From Calonectria ilicicola (Eukaryota; Ascomycota; Sordariomycetes; Hypocreales; Nectriaceae): 64,000 nt of DNA. The stretch covers positions 3,720,001 through 3,784,000 of the forward strand of contig CP085825.1 in assembly GCA_020809705.1 (NCBI GenBank). Direction: 5' to 3'. The notes below the pieces were generated by a model. That model made no database searches and was not told the DNA's origin. It saw only the letters and a program-made list of their open reading frames with translations. The position numbers and the translations under genes were made by a program. Below are positions 59,739-64,000 of this stretch, in pieces. Numbering within the stretch: position 1 is the first letter of the stretch; each line of letters starts with the position of its first letter.

Positions 59739-60117
59739 TTAAGAAGAGGCACCGGTGGTGGTGGCAATGGTCTTGGGCTCACCAGGCTTGCCGTTCTGTT
59801 GAGGTATTATCCGTCAGTTCTCATCGTCGGGAAGCTTGGCAAAATCATTGAAGGCTCACCTCCCACTTGGCGAATCGAAGCTCCATCTCGCCACGTCGCT
59901 CGGCGATAAGGCGCTTGTCCTCCTTGAGGCTTTGGCGGACAACACGGGCGGCAACAGCCAGGTAGCGGTTGTAGCTATTCGGAAGTCTGGGTTAGCTCTT
60001 CGGTTCGGACAAGATCGGCCGGGGCAGCATCGCGAGCGCGAGTCCAATTGTCGGATTGGCGGGGCAAAAGGGTCAATTGACATACGTCAGGCCAGCGGCT
60101 TTCCACGCAGCAGTCAT
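59739..60117 (-). CDS. atp15: Mitochondrial ATP synthase epsilon subunit
   Basis: Three short exons on the minus strand, 60117..60086, 59974..59860 and 59795..59739, give only 67 residues. The protein begins MTAAWKAAGLTYNRYLAVAA and ends in an Ala/Thr/Ser-rich tail. Trp-Lys-Ala-Ala-Gly-Leu-Thr-Tyr-Asn-Arg-Tyr is the classic start of the eukaryotic F1 epsilon subunit, and 60-70 residues is the normal size. It lies in the central stalk of F1 beside gamma and delta in the mitochondrial matrix and has no cleaved presequence. Introns of 111 and 64 nt have GT/AG ends and keep frame. The gene is easy to miss because two of its exons are 32 and 57 nt. Confidence 0.93.
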
Positions 60118-60727
60118 TTTGGCGGTGTTGGAGGATCGGATGGGGGAATAGGCAGGTGAGGGTGATGTGATGGCTAAAGTGCTCTAGAAAGGAACAACGG
60201 CGATGTACGGATGTTGGTGTGGCTGGTTAGAGTCACGTGACGTGGCTGATATATTCCTGAGTGAAGATGTGGATAAAATGACGCCGATGGGAATCAGAGA
60301 CCGCATAGGAGAGCCAAACCCGTTTTCCAAGAGGATCTAGATGAAATTTAACAAACGAAATCCCTTAAATATCCATGTTTGTAATAATTCAAGTTATTGT
60401 AATGCGTCGATTTATGCTCCTCGGTCATTTAGAACGAAATATAGCACTTATTGTAGAATCAAAAGTAAAGAGTAATAAAGCCTAATCAATAAGATAACAG
60501 CACATTAGTTTTATCCTATGAATTTAATTCACTAAGGCTTTCTGTCGGCTAGCAGAGAATTTGGAACGTGGGTCATGATCGCTCGCCCGAGTAAACCGGA
60601 GGTAGGAGGCTGATGCATCCGACATGCATGCTTTTACAATACCACTCTCTAAAAGATTGTGCCCCGGTGAAATTTTCCAATTAGGCACCACAGAACATAA
60701 CTACTTAAGATGTTAAGTTAACACCTA

Positions 60728-60800
60728 GAAATAAATAAATAAATAATGCTAATAAAAAAATTTTTATACATCTAATTTATTTAGTTATTTTTTATTTATA
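60728..60800. repeat. AT-rich imperfect palindrome
   Basis: AAATAAATAAATAAATAATG on the left, then AATAAAAAAATTTTTAT at the centre and ATTTATTTAGTTATTTTTTA on the right form an imperfect palindrome around position 60761. Confidence 0.5.
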
Positions 60801-60886
60801 TTTTCTTTTCCCACCAGGCAGTCACGACATAGCAGGAGAAAGTAAAGAGGGAACAACAAGCGTTTCGGATATGATATTCCGGAATA

Positions 60887-61048
60887 CCCCAGCAACCGGG
60901 GAACAGAAAACATAAGACACTAAACCCAGCACCCTAATAAGATAAAAATATCCTAAATTTATTTATTTAATACCTAATCTGCTTATTATGTTAGGAAACT
61001 GGGTGATTGGCTTGGTTTCTCATGTTTCTTGTTCCCAGCTTGCCTAGC
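60887..61048. repeat. Inverted repeat with ~55-65-bp arms
   Basis: The left arm (about 60887-60941: CCCAGCAACCGGGGAACAGA, then AACATAAGACACTAAACCCAG and CCTAATAAG) matches in inverse orientation the right arm (about 60982-61048: CTTATTATGTTAGG, AACTGGGT, then GGTTTCTCATGTTTCTTG and TTCCCAGC). The match is imperfect, with small gaps, and about 40 nt of AT-rich loop lies between. It could be a miniature inverted-repeat transposable element or a hairpin transcript. No target-site duplication was identified. Confidence 0.6.
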
Positions 61049-61520
61049 AGGGAGACTTCTCATTGAAATAATGTCATAAAGATTCATAATGGCAACAAGC
61101 TAAATTTGATCTAGCTCGGCCGTAACTATACTACTAAATAAATACTTTGCCCGAGAATCCTCTCAAATATACTAAAAGTGCAGCAGGGCCAATATCATAT
61201 ACAAAATACTACGCACCACCCCGCTGATGCAGTTCTACCCCCAACATGTTTCATGCTGTGCTTCTGTGTACGCTTGCAGTATATGCAGTGGGACACAGAC
61301 CTGGTTTCCTTGTATATGTCCGAGCCTTTTTTTCGTCCAAGTGATAACTACTAGATGGTAGTCAAACGATTCCCATTTCCAAAAACAAAAAAAAAAAAAA
61401 CCTATAAAAACGCCGTGCGATGTGATGCAAAGCCAGCCGGGGGCAAAGGAGAGAGAGCCTGACCCATTGATGCAAAATACAAAATGTGATAGCCTTGCGG
61501 AAAAAAAAAAAAAAAAACAT

Positions 61521-63948
61521 CTATGCATATCTCATGCTTCGACCGCGATTCCACTGTCCTCCTTGGTTCGGTAAGGGCGCATAGTTGTAGGCAGGCGGTG
61601 GTCCGTCAGGAGGGAAAGGGCCATTGCCACCTCGGGACATGGCTGGCCAAGGTGTCATCTCGGTGGGCTTGGGCGCTCTGCGCTTGGCTGCACGGCGGCG
61701 GAAGCCGCTTAAGCAGCAGCTCAGGAGGGCAATGAGAATCAAGCCACCGATGACGCAGCCAACGGGAATGGCAATGTTCTTGTTGCGCTCGAACCAGTTC
61801 CCAATCTCCTTGATGGTCGAGCTGCCCTGGCAATTACCATTGGAACAGCGGCCACCACCACCGCACGACGTGCCGTCGAGGAAGTTCTGGTTGAGTTCCA
61901 CGCAGGTCCCGTAGCCGTATTGGGGAGCCTGACAAGTCATAAGGCAGCTACTTGACGAGTCGCACGCCGAGGTGCTAGAAACGGATGTGTTGCCAAACAT
62001 GTTCCGGCACTGCAAGTCTCGAGAGGTACACTGTCCAGAAGCGCACTCCAGGCTGTCTCCGCAAGACTCGCCATCCTTGCTATGCGAGTCTTCAGGGCAT
62101 GTGGCGCTTTTACCAGTGCATGTCTCCTGGGGGTCACACTTGCCGGTGCTCTCGCGGCATACGGTGCCATTCGATGCGAACTGGCATGAAGAGGTGCAGC
62201 ACTCCTCGTTAGTGGGATCGCACTGGGCGCTGCCCTTGAACTTGCAAGTTTTGGCATCGCAGCAGCTGTTGTCGCCACATCCGTCTTCTCCACCACAGTC
62301 GCAGTCTTCTCCGCTCTCAACAATACCGTTACCGCATTGGCTGCCCGTAATTGTTGTGATGTTCTTGTTATCAGTCAAGCAGGTCGATTTGACATTAGAT
62401 TTGAAGCCCGAGCAGATATTACCAATTGAGCAAGGTGAGAATTCCGTGATTCCATTGGCTGTGGATGGGTTCATGATGTATTTGCCACCGGCATCACACG
62501 TAGTCTTGCTAAGTGGACAACAGGACTGTGTTGTAGACGACACCGGACAAGTGCTGGAAGTGCAATCATGAACGGCACCAAAGATATGACCTGTCTCATG
62601 CGCAAACACCTGCCATTCCGACGATGTCCTCACCACAACATTGGCTGAAGAAACCGTCTCATTGCTAGAGCTATCAGAGGAACCAGACCGGCATAGCTGA
62701 CCCAACCACGCGAGACCGACGGCAGAGTCGGTGTTGCAGGTACTAAGGAGAGTCCAGTAGGCATTGCTGTCGTCAAACTTACCACGCCAGGAAGAAAAGA
62801 GGTTCAGGCGATCAGTCAAGTCGACACTAGATGAGCATTTTTGGTTCCATTGAGCGGTTGATGATGGTGTACCAGGACAGGAGGCATCGCTAATAGTGAG
62901 ATTTTGAATACCAAGTGAGATGTTGAAAGTGCTCTCGTAGACCTGTGAGGCTTGGTTGACCAGATTGATAACATTCTTGCGCAGAGTCTCCGACGAGTTG
63001 AACTCGGCAGTGTAGGTGCAATCAGTCGCAATTCCTACAAGGGCGACCTTTCGAGTAGTAGGACAGCCGTCAACAGAGCCGATGGTAGCTTCAAGGTCAA
63101 CGGCACCGTTGTTACCTGAACTTCCGCTGTCAATGGACTGGCGACCGAAAAGCGACCGTGGGCTCATAGCGCTGAAGGAGTGGCTGCGAAGGTCGAGTTG
63201 GTTGTATTGGCTGTTGAAACCTAGGTTGTCCGAGTTGCAAGCGGAATGACCGTAGATTCCTCGTCTTAAATCGGGGTGTTCTTCGCCGGTGAGAATATCG
63301 GAATCGCGCCAAACGACCATGACATCGTCGATATCGCCAGAAGATTTCAAGAGGGGGTCATCGTCGTGCTTAACGCGCTCATAGTTTGTGCCGGTCTGGA
63401 TATGGTGGTTGTCGCCATCGATTCGAAAACTGCCCTCGAAAACCGGGTGTTCCCCATCCCGGTGGACCGTTATGCGCGCCCAACCAGCCTTGAACCAGCC
63501 TGGGTGCCCTGGGCGGTGGACAAAAGCATCTCCTTTGTAAATCTTGTGCTCATTCCTCTCAACGGATTCCACAGAGCGAACCCGGCCGTCCTGGCCAAGG
63601 TAAGTCACAGCAAATGTGTCGTGGATGAGGTCATGGTTCGGTTCGAGTTTTAGACGGATCTCTTGGTGACCATTGTGAAGTGTAAAGATGATATCGAAAT
63701 TGGATTGCGCGTTGACGCGGTGCGAAGGCGCCTTGATGACCGCATTGTCGACGAGGGAGGTGTAACCGATGGGGTTTCGCTTTACTGAATGCGCTGCAGG
63801 ATCAGGTCAGGTTAGCAAGCCCGAGACGGGCGCAAAGGCAGGCGACAATGTTGTAAGAGCGCCTGGGAGGATCGGACGCACATATCGAGGATTGCACAAA
63901 GAGTGCGACGTAGGAGAATGCGGTCGCAAGGGACCGAAGCGAAACCAT
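61521..63948 (-). CDS. ADAM-family metalloprotease
   Basis: Two exons on the minus strand, 63948..63882 and 63793..61521, encode 779 residues. The order is a signal peptide (about 1-22, MVSLRSLATAFSYVALFVQS), a prodomain to about residue 265, a reprolysin (M12B) domain, and the zinc motif HETGHIFGAVHD at 421-432, with H421, H425 and H431 as ligands and E422 as catalytic base. The Met-turn Ile-Met-Asn is near 463. A Cys-rich disintegrin domain (about 508-600) and a Cys-rich region follow, then one membrane span (about 696-718), a basic juxtamembrane stretch and a Pro-rich cytosolic tail. This is the full ADAM layout minus a clear EGF repeat, as in fungal ADM-B proteins and yeast-type Mde10. 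A role as surface sheddase or in spore wall formation is inferred from family members. All catalytic residues are intact. Confidence 0.94.
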
Positions 63949-64000
63949 GGTTGGTAGGACCAAAGAGGTCCGTTGAAGCGGAACGGCGACTCGAGAAGGA
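63949..64000. other. Upstream of the ADAM gene, window edge
   Basis: Only 52 nt of leader or promoter of the ADAM gene are present. Nothing else can be said. Confidence 0.6.

Larger units (their letters stand above)
60118..61520. other. AT-rich intergenic region with inverted repeats
   Basis: Spacer between the ATP synthase gene start and the ADAM gene stop, both on the minus strand. From about 60,330 to 61,220 it is clearly AT-rich, with TAAATAAATA repeats and two inverted repeats listed separately. Poly-A runs at 61,388 and 61,502 lie in the ADAM 3' region. No gene found. Confidence 0.6.

Noticed and set aside
1..64000. tRNA, 5S rRNA, U6 or CRISPR features
   Set aside because: I scanned by eye for B-box/T-arm motifs, 5S and U6 conserved starts and regular spacer arrays and found none. 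A covariance-model search would be needed to exclude them.

Overview
This is nuclear DNA of a filamentous ascomycete, most likely a Sordariomycete of the order Hypocreales. The genes carry short introns (mostly 42-110 nt) with GT..AG ends and CTAAC/CTGAC branch sites. Start codons sit in 'CACCATGG'-like contexts. The protein set is typical of filamentous fungi: a GH128 glucanase, a Zn2Cys6 regulator, a fungal ADAM protease, a NatC subunit and a peroxisomal ATP carrier. The genus is inference. No rRNA, tRNA, CRISPR array, virus or intact transposon was recognised.

The left half (1-32 kb) is gene-poor. A tubulin-folding cofactor B gene (7.5-8.6 kb), a PA-TM-RING ubiquitin ligase (13.3-15.0 kb), a ten-exon seven-membrane-span protein (22.7-24.5 kb) and a GH128 beta-1,3-glucanase (25.9-27.1 kb) are separated by gaps of 4-8 kb. 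Those gaps hold only low-complexity tracts, pyrimidine-rich leaders and one AT-rich island (10.6-12.8 kb).

The right half (32-64 kb) is dense. In order it holds a Zn2Cys6 transcription factor (UPC2-like), a hypothetical protein, an LtrA membrane protein, RFC1, a fast-evolving orphan gene, mitochondrial GrpE (Mge1), proteasome lid subunit Rpn6, a giant AT-hook protein, the peroxisomal adenine nucleotide carrier, NatC subunit Mak10/NAA35, the tiny ATP synthase epsilon subunit and an ADAM metalloprotease. Apart from RFC1 and the orphan, most neighbours are convergent or divergent, so shared promoters (LtrA/RFC1, GrpE/Rpn6, AT-hook/carrier) matter more than operon-like order. The genes are mostly unrelated housekeeping functions and do not form a biosynthetic cluster or a defence system.

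Points most worth a second look are: an apparent 3-nt microexon in the 7-span gene; an orphan gene at 42.3-45.1 kb whose reading frame needs ultra-short introns or is partly broken; a ~60-bp-arm inverted repeat at 60.9-61.05 kb and other AT-rich palindromes in the right half; an ACGCGT/TTTGGCGC cell-cycle motif before RFC1; and the AT-rich island. All exon boundaries were read by eye from splice signals and frame continuity and have no transcript support.
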